Assembly: GCF_000340215.1 (NCBI RefSeq)
Contig: NW_006921540.1
Span: 46,482-110,481, forward strand
Reading direction: 5' to 3'
DNA from: Pseudocercospora fijiensis CIRAD86
Taxonomy: Eukaryota; Ascomycota; Dothideomycetes; Mycosphaerellales; Mycosphaerellaceae
Length of the DNA: 64,000 bases
A model generated the notes under the pieces. The model did no database searches. It saw nothing but the letters and a program-made list of their open reading frames with translations, and was not told the DNA's origin. Below, one piece after another: positions 34,030 to 46,400 of this stretch. A program made the position numbers and the translations under genes. Every line of letters begins with the position of its first letter. The first letter of the stretch is position 1.

Positions 34030-35195
34030 ATTAGGTATAGGGACGGTATATAGTAGGAACGGAGTAATTAAAGTTTATATATACGGTAGCCGGCCTAACG
34101 TAGCGAGACGCTCTCTAATATTCGGTAGCAAAGTATAGGTAAAGTCTATCTACTATTTGCGGTAGTAGGTATAGTAGGCTTCTATCCCTTCTCTACGGCT
34201 AAGCCGGCGACATTATAAACAGAGCTCTAATCTATCGTATATATTAAGAAAATTAGAAGCTATATCTCCGTCTATATTAAAAGGATTATCCTAGGTACCT
34301 TTCCCTCCTTCGTCGTCTAATACCGGCAGATCGGGTTCTACGCTATCGTCTTCTAGCTATAAATCTAGTACTAGTGTATTACTACCCGCTTTAACCCTAG
34401 GTTTCCTTAGATGTTTTTTGCGTAAGGCGCGTAATAGGTGTTTTTTCGGCGCTAGTAAATTGCGCCCTATCTTAAAGCCTTAGAGAACGATATAGTTTTT
34501 AGGAATGTTAGGTAGGTAGGCCTATATCGTACGTTCCTTACTAGGTTTCGGTTTATAAGCGTCTCTTATAGCGGTAATGTTACTGCTAGTAATAAAATTG
34601 TAAAGAGCGCTTTTCCTCTTATTAACGCGACTATTCTAGGCTTCCGCGAGCCTCTTCCGTTTGCCTTATATCTAGAAGCGATAGGCTTCTTCGAGACTAA
34701 GTCTAATCCGAGTAGTAGCTACAATATCGGCGAGAATACGTTTAGGTACTAAAAGTAGAGCGCTAAACGGAAGCTAGATAAGCTCTAAGGCTTAAGTAAA
34801 CTAATCTTCGCCCTAGGCGGCTTCGATAATACGGTTACTTACTCGGCGGGAGGCGTCTATAGATGTTCCTAGGACGACGGCGCAATAGATTAGGCCGTAC
34901 TAGTCGAGGCTTCGAACGAAGGCTTAGGATATACGGAGTAAAGGATTAGTACTAGTCTCCTAGATCTTGTACTATAGAGCGTACCGCTAGAGTATAGTCG
35001 CCCTAACCGAGTTACTCTCGATAGAATTACCGATCTATTCGAATATACGCCTAAGTGTATCTGCCTTCGTAGTTCTAGGTTTGTTAGGTCCGCGTAGAAC
35101 TTAAAGAGCTATTACGTTCTCGTCGGTTAGTTTCTATACTACGAGGAAATCTTTATACTACGCAGGGATAATAAGATTAAGTCGGGTCGAGACAT
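34030..35195 (-). pseudogene. Unrecognised leftward pseudogene, ~385 codons, with basic NLS-like segment
   Basis: The frame starts at a preserved ATG (35193-35195, MSRPDLILLSLR) and runs through DFLVVQKLTDENVIAL, GLIYCAVVLGTSIDASRRVS and LPFSALLLVPKRILADIVAT. A basic segment GKRKRLAEAQNSRVNKRKSA follows, then KKHLLRALRKKHLRKPRVKA and an acidic patch (QLEDDSVEPDLPVLDDE), ending at a TAA near 34032. Stops are TAG at Gln/Trp. Two basic clusters suggest nuclear localisation and nucleic-acid contact. No family is named. It is the last gene before the right terminus, convergent with the long gene. Confidence 0.5.
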
Positions 35196-35637
35196 CTCTA
35201 TTAGACGCGCGTTATACTTATAAAGAAGAAACCTGTACTTATATATAATAAAGGGGCTAGTAATCTACTATAATAGTAAGGTAATAGTATAAAGTAACAA
35301 ACTACTAATAAAAAGAATAGATTGTCTAGTAGCTGTATTTACGCTAGGATAGATTAGCGAGACTTAGGACGCGAAGGTAGATTATCTAAACTTTACGTAG
35401 AAGCGACGTAAAGGGAGTCGTATATAAATAATATATAGGCATATAACCGACTCTTAGGGGCAACGAGAAGAAACGGCTACGGGCGAATTCTACGGCTGTA
35501 GGCGAGGTCTACTAATAGAAAGCAAACGTTTTAGTACAAACATTCTAATATCCCTATTTAGTATTTAGAGGACGCACGGCCGCGCCTACGCTATATACTC
35601 GAACATTGTAATACTAGAATGTTTAGCTCTAGGATCT

Positions 35638-36078
35638 AGGACGAATAGAATATATTCTTATTAACTATAATAAATAGATATACTATATAACCTAGCGAAA
35701 TCTATTAATACTATATAAGTCGGTCGCTAAGTCGGTACTAACTTAGTATATATAGTAGACGTATATAAATACCAGTAGTTATACGAGTATATATATAAAC
35801 GTTAGATATTAGTAGAAGTAATAACTATATAATATATAGATCCGATAGAAAATATAATTTAAATAGTAGTACTAGTACCTACGACGACTCGAGCCTAACT
35901 CGATATATAAGTTAGATAGTAAAGACTAAAATTTTAACTACGATTAGATTTACTAGAATTTCGAGATCGCGACGATCCTATTAGATAAGATCTTTAATAT
36001 ACGATCCTAAGGATCCTAAGGATCCTAAGCGATTCTATCGATAGGATTGTCGCGATTAGGAAAAAAGTTTCTATAATA
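35638..36078. repeat. Right-terminal block of element 1
   Basis: Aligns over its whole 441 bp with 62065-62505, starting at AGGACGAATAGAATA and ending in the terminal inverted repeat. It contains a near-palindrome at 35727-35746 (CTAAGTCGGTACTAACTTAG) and the subterminal GATCCTAAG repeats at 36002-36030. It is more RIPed and decayed than the copy at 62065-62505. Confidence 0.85.
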
Positions 36079-36618
36079 AATACTTACGTCTAGGTCTATT
36101 AAGCTATAATATTAGCGACGGTATTCGTTACCTCCGAGGCTACTATACTAAAAGAAAAGGTTAGCGAAGGTTTTATCGTAGAAAACGAAGAAAGCTTACC
36201 TAGATAATAATCCCTATAGCTAGAGAGATATTAGGGCCTTCTATATCTTAAGAACCTTAGGAAGGTCTATATATTTAGTAGCGATATTACTATAGGTCGC
36301 GCGGGTATAGCTAGCGTAAGCTATATAGGCTATTTAAGGACTAAATAGTTAGCGAGGGTTTTAGTATAGAAATCGGAGAAACTTATAGTAGAACGTAAGC
36401 AATTCTCTTATAAGTATAATTAGTATAAGCCCTTCAGCCGGCAGGCTTAAAAAAAGTTAGCGGACCCTACGATAAATAAGGCGGATATCTTAAAGATTAA
36501 CTAGCGTAGTCCTCGCTAGAGTTATAGTAACTAATATAGTAGATTCGACGAGCTATCTAGAATAAGTTAATTTTCTAAAGGAAATCGTAGAAGATAAGGT
36601 AGGAACTTACTATAGTAA

Positions 36619-36692
<74 letters not shown>

Positions 36693-37690
36693 AGGGCAAT
36701 AGTAGTAGGGGTATATAAAGAAAAAAGAAAAAGAAAAAGGAAAAGAGGAAAATATTTATATTTCTAGAAAGGGATATAAAAGTAAAGATCGTAAAAGCGA
36801 AGAAAGGCAGGAATATAAGTAAAGTATTTAAAAAAAGTAGTTATAGCGCGTTTTAGAAGGCGGTTAGTAGGTAAAAGAGCGCGGTTTAGAAGTCGCGAAG
36901 AAAGTAATAGTCCCTAAAACCTAGGATATAGTAATCCCGACTAAAAAGTAGTAGAAACTCTAGGTATACAGAAAGAAACTATAAGCGCGTTATTTTAGAA
37001 AGCTTAGATAAGTATAGATCTAATATCTAAAGTAATAGCACTAGAAACTATAAAGGGCGTTCTATTTCTATAAAGAAAGAAAAGAAGGACGAGAGTAATA
37101 TAAAGGGCTACGCCCTAGGTAGAAAGTACTAGCCTTAGGTATTTAGTTTATATAATTCTAACCTACTACTTAGCGCTTAGCGTACTATATAAAACTATTC
37201 GGATTTACGTAGATAGACTTAGCTCTTTATCGAACCTATTAAGTCTTATATCTAGTATCTATATACGCGTTACTTACCTATAATACTAATTAACTCTAGT
37301 TTTACTATCCTTTAGCTACTATAAGTACCTATTTATTTATAAAGTAGGCGACCTCTAGGTATCTAATCTTCGCTACGCTCTAGGGGGTACCTAATAGGAG
37401 TACGCTCGTAAGTTATACTACGTATATTAATTTCTTAGCGCGCTCTTCTTAGTAGAAATTAAAAACCCGGGCGTGCCTAGACGCCTAACTTTCTAACATT
37501 TATATTGTACCTATAGTACTATACGACTTACGAGCGACCGCTTCGTAATCCTTAGATTGCTATAGCGATCTATAGCACATTTTTTAGCGACGATAGTCGT
37601 GCGGATTACGACTATAGGCGGCTAATATAGACACGCCGCTATAACGACGTAGTGCTACTATAATAGTAGGATTAGTATAATAGGTTACGC
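36079..37690 (+). pseudogene. Ser-rich and Lys-rich rightward pseudogene between the two transposon blocks
   Basis: A frame reads about 36120-37150: IFSSDITIGRAGIASVSYIG and ARVLVQKSEKLIVERKQFSY (RIP stop read as Gln), then polyserine encoded by the (TAG/AGT)n tract, then RKKKKKKKRKIFIFLERDIK and GRNISKVFKKSSYSAF, rich in Lys, Ser and Arg. The order (folded part, Ser run, basic tail) resembles the C-terminal regions of some fungal DDE transposases, but no catalytic motif is visible, so the product is not assigned. Beyond 37150 I see no clear frame. Confidence 0.4.
36619..36692. repeat. (TAG)n microsatellite, about 24 units
   Basis: Uninterrupted TAG/GTA trinucleotide tract, the longest in the window, within the frame encoding polyserine. 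Before RIP it may have been (CAG)n or (AGC)n. Confidence 0.9.
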
Positions 37691-37841
37691 TATTATAATT
37701 AAGCTAAGTAGAATAAGTTATTTATTAATTAACTATAGAATTATATAAGGAAAGGAATTAAGTTTCTATCTAAGCTAGAGGCTATATATATTACTAGGAA
37801 ATTAGGCCTTAGCACTTAGTAGTGCTAACTAATCTATAATA
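37691..37841 (-). repeat. Copia 3' LTR (left)
   Basis: Begins TATTATAATTAAGC and ends AATCTATAATA. The partner keeps TG…CA (TGTTATAATT, CCACAACA), so both termini here are RIPed. Confidence 0.93.
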
Positions 37842-37855
37842 CTCCCCCTTTAGCA
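37842..37855 (-). other. Copia polypurine tract
   Basis: On the minus strand AAAGGGGGAG directly precedes the 3' LTR. Confidence 0.75.
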
Positions 37856-38199
37856 GAATCTGTTAGAATAAAAGGCTATTTTCCCTTACTTTTCCCTTTC
37901 TTAGCTATTATAGGCATTGTTAGATAAAGTGTAACTGCCTTGTAATTAATTAGATATAAGTAACCTATATATTACGTTCTAAGTAATATAGGGTTGCTTC
38001 TCCTAGTTCGCTAATTAGTCTAGTTCCCCTACATACATTAAAGTAAAAGTAAAGTCGTACTTGCTATACGTTTACTGCTTAGACCCTATCCTTATAGCGA
38101 GCCTAGTAGTCTATATTTAAGAAGTGCGCTTTCTATTCAAACTTGAACTTCTTCTTTCTACTAACTAATATATAACTAAAATTCTCCGATATAGTTTAA

Positions 38200-39260
38200 T
38201 ACAACCTAATTTCAACTAGAGGTACTATTATAGCTATATTAACTTAGCCTAGTCTAGGTAGCCTAGCTACTAGTATAGATAGTAGTAGCAGCGGTAGCGG
38301 AGGAGACGATCTAAATAAGAAGCTATCTAGTCGCTACGATAAGTAGTAGTTAATCGATAATAGTAAGGCTTTATTAATTAGATACGCCTTCCTATACTAA
38401 TAGAGAGTAGTCTTAAAGGAGATTAAGATTACCGTCGCGATCCTATAGAAGATTCTAATTACTCTAGCTAATTCGAAGTTTAACGAGATGCCTCCCTAGC
38501 TACGTAATAGCGACGTTGTTATCTTCGTACGCACCTTTAAGTAAAAGGGTAGCAATACTCCCTTATACCTAGCTATCGTAGCTGTAATATATAGGGCGGA
38601 TAAGAAGTTTAACCTAGCCTCTAGATCTAACGTTAACTATCTTCTAGCTATACTTGTATATACTACTTCTAGTCGCACTATCTATTAGGGGAATAATAGG
38701 TATAAGCCCTATTAGGAGGGTAAGGGTATATATAAGGAGTGTATTACTCTAACTATTAATAGGAGTAAGTTTCTTAAGGGTGCCTATACTAATTGTGCTA
38801 GCCCGAACTATTATAGTTATTATAACAAGTCGAGTAAGTTAGGTTTAACTTAAGATTTCAATTAGAAACTAACTAGGTTATAGGCTATATATCGCGCCCT
38901 CGTTCGAGTACTAATCGCTAGGCAAATCTTCCGGGTCCTATTAGGCTACCGCCTCGCAATCTAGGTAGTATAGTAGGTAGTAGTTAGCGTCGCCTATATA
39001 TCCCGATTCCTTCTAGGATTAATTAAAATACTCCGGAAGGCGCTTAGGCGATTACGAACGCGTTAGCTTAGCAGGTAGGGGTCTATACTACTACTACGAT
39101 AGCTAGTCGTAGTCGGAATCTATAGTCTCGGCTTTCTTCTAGATCGGCTATACTAGTCCCGTCTAGCTCTTCTTAGAGTAGGCTATTAGATCGTTAGGAT
39201 AACGATAAGGTCGACACTAACGAGGAAATAGGTAGTCCTTAAAAAGACAGGAGTATTCTT
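38200..39260 (+). pseudogene. Opposite-strand gene between Copia pol and the 3' LTR (captured or inserted?)
   Basis: A rightward frame with RIP-type stops runs against the Copia coding direction: TRGTIIAILT, SIDSSSSGSGGDDLNKKLSS, SKFNEMPP, VVIFVRTFK and LYLAIVAAVIYRADKKFNLA. A cluster GAYTNCASPNYYSYYNKSSK follows, which before RIP probably held a Cys-x2-Cys…Cys group, then DFNQKLTRLQAIYRALVRVL. Ser-rich N-terminus, middle domain and Cys cluster resemble small hypothetical proteins common in ascomycetes; no function is known to me. The stretch is CpG-rich, while the Copia around it is CpG-poor, so it probably has a different origin. Confidence 0.55.
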
Positions 39261-39449
39261 AGAAGGTTAGAGATCCTTTAGATAAAACTTTTAATATATA
39301 ATTTAAGATTTATAGCATTAGGGAGATTCTAGTCCTTATAGATTAGGCAAATCTAGTTTTAATGTTTGTTTCTGCTTTAAGATATTATACTAAGAGCTAA
39401 AAGATTGCTCTAGATACTAAGATGCCCTAGTAGAGAACTACAAGAGTAG

Positions 39450-42400
39450 TTAGTCTATAGAGAGTAATAAAATAAAAATAAGTATATTAAGTTTGACTTC
39501 CTATTCTAGTAATAAATAAGAATAAAATAAGTGACTTTAGAGTTTGTCCTTTACTAGTCCAGATCCTAGAGGATAGGGTTGTTTAACTTAGGCTTAGTAA
39601 GCTAGTCTACTATTTAGAGATTAGTAGGAATACACTAAACATTAATCCTCCCTTTATTATACTACTCTCTATAGTAATAGTTCCTTAGGGAAATATGCCT
39701 TAACCTGCTAGAGTTAGTATAATTCTTTATAAGGTAGATAGTTAACTAGTTGTTATAGTTAATTTTAATATAGTTAAACTTAAACCTAGTAAAGCTACTA
39801 ATTTCCTTAGAGAGGTTCCTTAGCTACTTCAACTCCCTTATAGCTTTAGTAAGTACTATATACTCTACTTTAGCACTAGAGTAGATAACTTCTTTCTAAA
39901 GCTAGGATTTCTAGAGAACTAGTCCTCCTACTATAAGGAGTAGGAATCCTAATATAGATCTCGAGGTTTTTAGGTTACTAGCGAAGTTAGAATCTAAGTA
40001 GACCTTAAGATAGCTCTTAAGATTAACCTTTCTAGACTTGCTCTTTTTAAATACTAGGGACTTGTTAACTATTCCTATAATATATTTCTAAATATATCTT
40101 GCTACTATAATATACTCTAGTCTAGGGTTTTGTAGGAATCTAGCTAAGTAGTTAATAGTATAAGTAATGTTAGGTCTTGTCTAGTTAGAAAGATACTATA
40201 GCTCCCTAATTATCTAATTAAAGAGTTCGTAGTCCTCCTTCTTATAGTCTAGTTCGAAAGCAGTTAGGAGCTTCTTAAGTAGGTACTTTATACCCTTATA
40301 TTAGTTAAGACTATACTTTCTTAGCTTCTCTAGAGAGTAGTGCTTCTAGGAGATTCTAAGACTTGTGCTGTCTTTAATAATATATAGTCCTAGGAAGAGG
40401 TTTGTCTAGACAACCTTGATTGTATAGGTCTTCCTAAGTCCTTTAATTAGCTTGTTAATCCTAGCTTAGGTTTTGCTAAAGATCTAAAAGTTATTAGCAT
40501 AAAGGATAACTATAATCCCTTCTCTAATAAAGAGGCAGGTATCGCTCTTAGTTTTGTATAAACTAAGGGTCTTAAGTATAGCTTTAGTATCGTAGTACTA
40601 TAATGCAGCTAACTGCTTTATACTATATAAGCCTTTCTATATAATTATATATAGAAATTTCTCTAGGTCCTTTCTAATTAAATGTAACCCCTTAGGTGCG
40701 TTTATATAGTTAGGTCTGTTAATGTCTAGTTCTAGAAATGCAGCCTTAATATCTACTTAATATCTAACCTAGCTAAAAGTAGCTAAAAGTCCTAAGCAGA
40801 ATCTGCTTATTGTAGCTCTTAGGGTTAGAGCAAAGGTTTCTTCGAAGTTAATACCTTTCCTCTAGGTAAACCCCTTAGCTATATATCTCGCCTTAAACTT
40901 CTTAGTAGAACTATTAGGTAAGCGCTTAATCTTCTAGACCTATTTACTTAATATTAGTTTTCTTCCTTTTAGGAGTTTATTAGTAGAGATCTATTTAAGA
41001 GTGCCTGTTTTGTCTAAAGACTTAAGTTCTTTAGTAATAGCTTCCCTCTAAAGCTTAGTATCTATACTATTTAGTGCTTTATAAAGTATAGATAGCTTAC
41101 CCTCCCCTAGCTTCTTAGCCTTTTTCTTTAGGAATCTCCTAAGAGCAGCATTTAGGATCCTAGCTATATTGCTATAGTTGGGTCTCCTTGTTTGCCTACC
41201 CCTTAAGGATGTTATAGAGGGTATATCTATAAAGTCTAAGTACCTTAGCTTTATTGTAGTTCCTAGAGCTACTAGTAGTAAGGCACTTCTTAGTCTCTTT
41301 TGTCCTACTAGCTAGTTTAGTTAGTATACGACTAGCCTTATTACGACTTCCTAGGCTACTAGTAGTAAGGCGGCTCTTAGCCTCTTCTAACCTACTAACT
41401 AGTTAGGTTAGTATATTATTAGTATGTCCTTATTATTAGGGGCCTATAGCTCCCGGGTCTCTTTAGCTAGGCTTTCTAGATCTAATAGAATTCGCTCCCC
41501 CTAAAGAGGCGTTAGCTCCCCCGAAGGTATTAGCTCCCCTAAAGGCACTAGCTCCCCCGAGGGTATTTAAAACGGCTTTTTAGTACTTCTAGAAGGAACA
41601 GGTTTATTAACTAGCCGCTAGTTATACTAGGCTTGCTTAATATTAGGTAGGAATCCTAAAGCTACTCTAGATTTACTAGGGTTAATCCCTAACTAAGAAT
41701 GTCTAACAAGTCAAACATAGGGAGAGGCTAGATTTACTTTTCTACCTTTATCCCTATAGGTCTAATCTTTATTAAAGGTAATATAATAGGAGAATTTAAT
41801 CTTATGCTGCTATAGTCCCTTACTATAGTTAAGCTAAGGCCTCTAGAGGAGGTAGTTTATCGAAGAGTAATTCTAGAATCTAATACTCTAGTAGATTAGA
41901 GCTCTTAATGTAAACTTTGCGCCTCTTAGCCTCTCTTCTCCACTAATATGCTTATATGCCTTACAACTAAATCTCCTAACTCTAGACAGATCTACTAGGG
42001 TTCCCCCTTGCTTTAAATCCCTTTTAAGATAGACTAGGGGAACTTCCTTAGTTATTAGATTAGCCAGTCTATTAGTTAAGTATATAGAGTGCTTAATAGT
42101 ATAGCTCTATAGTTCTTATAGTAGACCTACATTAATAAGCATAGCCCTAGCCTTTATTAGGATAGTCTTATTAGATAACTCTATAATACTATTTTATTTA
42201 GGTATATAGGGGCTTAAGAAATTCTACCTGTACCCCTTGATTTTAGTAGTCTTTTAAAGGTGCTTGTTATTAAACTAGCCCTTATTGTCTAAGAACTAGA
42301 TCTTTAGTCTTTTACTAAACTAATTAGACTACTAGTTTATCTATTTCTTAATAAGAGCGGGACTATGTTTTAGGTCTAGGGTCTTACTATCCTATCTGTG

Positions 42401-43120
42401 CCTTGTCTTTGTGTAAGTTAGCAGGTATAAGTAGCGGTTCCTATAGATGTCTAGAGGTGTAATTAGTCTAATAATATTAATATAGATTTTATCTAGAGCT
42501 TAAACTAGAGTCCTTCTTACAATCCTTAAGACTATCCTCTAAGACCTTATAAGCTTATAGGCTTTATAGTACCCTAATTCGGTAGTGTTAACACAGTTAA
42601 TACTAAGACAATCTTAGTAGGTTTTAGTTGCATTTAGTATCTTGCTTCTAATATAGCCAAGTCTCTAATGCACTCTAATAGTATCTGCCTTTAGTCGGGC
42701 AACTGCTAGCATTATAGCTAGCTAGCTCTTAGGAGGAACAATCCTAATATGCTTTAAGACTATTATAACATTATTAATCTTAGCCTCTCTAATAACCTTA
42801 CTAGCCTTTCTTTAGATAGTTATAGTTAGCCTATATAGGAAGTATCTAGTCTTCCTATAGATCCTCTCTACTAAGATTAGATTTATATTAGAGTTAGGTA
42901 AGTATAACACTTCTCTAAGTACTATCTTTATAGTTTTGCCTTTCTAGAGGAATTTAAGGTAAATGTCCCTAATTATTCTATAGCTTCCTTTGCCTAAAGC
43001 AAGGCTAAACTTAGTAGGTAAGTTAAGGGACCTAAGGTTATAGAACTAGTCCTTGTTATTAAATATATAGTATAATATGCTAGTGTCCTAGATTTTAATT
43101 GCTTTGTCTAGGTTCTTAGG
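39450..43120 (-). pseudogene. Copia Pol: protease remnant, integrase, reverse transcriptase, RNase H
   Basis: Leftward frame. Protease-region remnant at about 43110-42850 (LALGKGSYRIIRDIYLKFL). GAG-pre-integrase zinc region near 42690-42600 (RLGYIRSKILNATKTYQDCL). Integrase core at about 42520-42050 with KIQFLDNKGQFNNKHL and QNSIIELSNKTILIKARAML (second Asp and Glu blocks). Reverse transcriptase at about 41000-40250 with IVILYANNFQIFSK at 40486-40506: the YVDD box is YANN, a decayed catalytic site. RNase H at about 40000-39650 with YLDSNFASNL, YSSAKVEYIVLTKAIRELK and LRHISLRNYYYRE. Pol would copy and integrate Copia RNA. Fewer stops than in neighbouring elements. Confidence 0.92.
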
Positions 43121-43124
43121 GGAT
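43121..43124. other. Left junction of element 2 in the Copia
   Basis: AT at 43123-43124 is matched by AT at 62506-62507 outside the other end, giving a probable 2-bp target duplication as expected for CACTA-like transposons. Joining the flanks restores one continuous Copia reading (…LGYQYPLRTQTK…). Confidence 0.6.
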
Positions 43125-43165
43125 CGTTACGGAAACTTTTTTTCTAATCGCGTCGATCCTATCGA
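43125..43165 (+). repeat. Left terminal inverted repeat of element 2
   Basis: Matches the reverse complement of 62465-62505 except at two positions. Starts CGTTACGGAAAC. Confidence 0.9.
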
Positions 43166-43225
43166 TCCTATCGATCCTAAGCGATCCTAAGCGATCCTAA
43201 GCGATCCTAAGCGATCCTAAGCGAC
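43153..43225 (+). repeat. Subterminal 10-bp repeats, left end
   Basis: Seven tandem units of GATCCTATC or GATCCTAAGC, then GTCGATCGATAGGATCGACG-like palindromic sequence. Such subterminal arrays are usual transposase-binding sites in CACTA-type elements (family knowledge). Confidence 0.75.
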
Positions 43226-43469
43226 CGAGTCGGGTCGATCGATAGGATCGACGCGATCGATAGGATCGATACGGTAAATTTTTATATATATAGGATCGCT
43301 CTAGGTCGCTCGCAGTCGTAGTCGTTAGTAGTGTTTATACTATTCGTATAGTGCTATATTAATACTTATCGACTCGTCGACTCGGTCGTATTAGTCGACT
43401 CGGTCTAAACTAGAATATACTAGTAGTACTACAGTTTTAAGTGTATTGCTATTATATTAACCGTCGTTA

Positions 43470-46400
43470 CTATATGTCGCTACATCCTGTCTTATACGTT
43501 CTCTATAAACTATAAAATCATTCTTCGCCGCCTTAGTATTATTGTCCTCTATGTTTCGGAGGTACGATTTCTATATACTCTATACGGTACGTTGCCTTTT
43601 TATTACTCGCCTATAAGCCTTTACGGCTCGTATTTCCTTATCCTCCTATTCCTCGTCGTAAATTGTGTTATACGTCTCGAAATCAACTGTACTGTTAATA
43701 TAGCGAGTCCTATACGGGGCGCCTTCGTCTACGGGTACGGCGTATAATATATAATAGACTAGTAGTAGGCTATATACCCGTCGCCCTTTAAGTCTACTAT
43801 AGTACGGTAAAAGACGCTATAGCTAGATTGTCGTTAGACTATACGCATCCTTGTACTCGCTCTTGTCGTTAATATAGTCGTAAAGCTTAACAAAAACGCC
43901 TATAACGGGCCTCCGTTTCGTCCTAAGCCCCTTTCTATATTTAATTCCTATTTCTATATTAATCGAGATTACGTACTTTAGTTAAGCTAGTAGGCGACCG
44001 CCGAATCGAACCGCTAATTTATTAGGTGTTTCTATATAATTAACGTTGTATTCCTATACCTATATAAAATTATAACGTCTATTACCGTAGAGCCTCTCCT
44101 AGTTTAGTACACATCTCGCGAAGTCGGCTACTACTACGTTAGGATGTTCTATATCCTTACCCGTAGGCTTCTAGTATCGGATTCTACCGTAGAAGCAGAT
44201 CTCTATATCTAGGATATATATATAGTCCGTTACGATATCGTTAGGGTCGGCTGCGGTACTTAATACGCTATTCTTATCGTAGGCACCCTATTACCGTACG
44301 AATACCGCAATCGCTTATTAGAAGTCGCGACCTAAGTTCTCTTCTATTGTAGCTATAGCCTCCCTTATCGTAATCTACTTAACCGATTTCTTTCCGTCCC
44401 TCTGTTTCTTAGGCTAGTATCCTAGGATGTCCTCTACTAGCCGTACTATAGTTAGCATTATTAGCTGTTACGTATACTCCTTAATAGTACGAGCATTTGT
44501 AGGGATTACTATATATTCTTTGTCGTCTTCGGCCTATATATTCAATCTGTTAGTATCGCTATCTAGTATACTTTCTTCCTAGCTAGGCTTCTTATTTGTT
44601 AGCCGAAATGTAAGCTTTAGTAGTTTATAGTGTTTGTACTCGAAATGGCTAGTATTCAAGTCTAGAAGATTGCCGAACGTTTTAATATAGCTCGGGGCAT
44701 ATATTATACTGTAGAATTTCGGTATGTTAAAGTGCCCTTCTATTTATATTATTATTAGCTCGTTAGCTTCGTCGTCCTCGTCTATTGTAACCGTATCGTC
44801 GTTATTTAGGTCGTTCGTTCTTCGTATAGTAGCCTTCGCCTCCCGCTAGGCCCTCTTCTATACCTTTATTACTCTATATAGGCGAAACACATTCTTCTAT
44901 TCGTTTATCCGGTGCAATACTATCCTAAGATACTTAACTGTTTCGTCGTTATAGTATCTATATATCGCTAGAACGGTAAAGTCTACTAGTATACGTAGAA
45001 ATCTTATCGCCTACGGTTAACGGACCTCTTCGAGTAGTAGTACAAATATAACTAAGAAGACTCGTAGGACGCTTTGCTACTCTTAGCCTATCTACTAAGT
45101 AACTGCTAAGTAGTAGTAGAACTTGCGAAGATTAGTATATACGGGTATATACGCGAACCGTCTGTCTAGTATCGTATCGATAATCCCTTATACTACTGTT
45201 TTCCCTAGCTTTCTTGTTTTAGTAGATAGGCCCCTATTCGGGGTCGAGTCGGCAACTAGTCGGTATCTCCTCGTTTTTATATAGCTTATCTTGTCTACTA
45301 GTAGGTCCGTAGTCTATTAGATTACGTATATTAGTACTCCTTTTAGTAGCTAGTATAGTGTGTCTACTGCTAAAGACCGGTATATATCGACGTATTTCTA
45401 GCGTTATATAAAGCAATCGATATCGTAGACGTTCTACGGATCCTTCGCTATATATTCGCCTTTGCGTTGCCTTAGATATCGCTGCTTCGTAGATTCGTAT
45501 AACCGCTATTCTACTATAATATCGAGGTACTCTCGTTCTATCGGGTATACTAGGCAACTTAGCAATGTATGTTTGTCTTAACTCCGGTAATTGCAACTTG
45601 CTCTTTATAGTCTACTAACATTACTGCTAAGATTAGAAAGCACCTACGCGTCGCGCTATCTACGTATATAATGTCCTAGCCCTCGCTGTCGGCCGCTTTT
45701 ATAGCGGAGCGAAATGTATATACTATCGATATATAATATATACTATTTTTAGTAAAACTATCGCTATCCTTAACGACCGGTAGTAGTCCTAGTAAGATCG
45801 TGCCGGGTCTGTTGTTCGCGTTACGTACTCGTACGTATAGGTTTCCGATAGTAAGGTATATAGGGTATACTATTAAGTTACCTTAGTAGTTAGTTATCTG
45901 CGTTTTATCGGTTAACACGATTAGAGGTACGATCGTTGCGCCGTCTATATTTATCTTGCTCTAGGTATCCTACTACTAGTCTACTAACGCTATATTAGAG
46001 TAGATTCGCCGTAGTAGGTCGTTAGTCGTCTACGCTCGGTATAGCTTATATACTAGATTATTCCTAAAGCTACTATAACCTATTAAGAACATTACTACTT
46101 TCTTAACGGATCGGTATCGTAGTACTAGCTCCGTGCTACCGTAACCCGTTCGACTTATCGGAAGGTATAGCTTTCGAACCTTTATTTGACCTAATGCCCT
46201 CGATAGTAGTATACCGCCGGCTCGCAGTTTCGACGTTATAGCCTTTATACTTTTCTAGCTTAGTAGATCGTGTAGTAGTGCTAGCCTCTCGTTTTCGAAA
46301 AGCCTCGCAATTATATATCCGGATATTCTCTCTCTCTTTAAGAATTGCGCAAAGCTTATATCGAATAGTAACTTAAATATTCCGTACTCGCCCGAAGTAT

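Larger units (their letters stand above)
1..36078. mobile_element. Element 1: giant RIP-degraded transposon, right part; split by a Gypsy insertion
   Basis: Seen: the last 441 bp (35638-36078) match the right-terminal block of the complete transposon at 43125-62505, including the end that reads GTTTCCGTAACG there and is decayed to GTTTCTATAATA here. Leftwards, one style of sequence (CpG retained, CpA/TpG lost) continues to the window edge. It carries a private palindrome family and four copies of a ~200-bp repeat both left of 6152 and right of 20281. Removing the Gypsy at 6153-20280 rejoins one locus, since a palindrome and TAG-rich DNA lie left of it and TAG-rich DNA and a repeat core lie right. 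Inference: at least 22 kb of one element whose left terminus and any transposase lie outside the window. It could instead be several older elements capped by a stray terminus. Confidence 0.55.

Noticed and set aside
1..36078. Starship-type element with a DUF3435 tyrosine recombinase captain
   Set aside because: I looked for captain-like blocks in the readable pseudogenes and found none, and the right end is a transposon terminus of the Plavaka-bearing family. A captain beyond the left edge cannot be excluded.
45234..45596. 120-codon open frame on the minus strand
   Set aside because: The Plavaka transposase reads through this stretch in another frame of the same strand, matching family blocks before and after.
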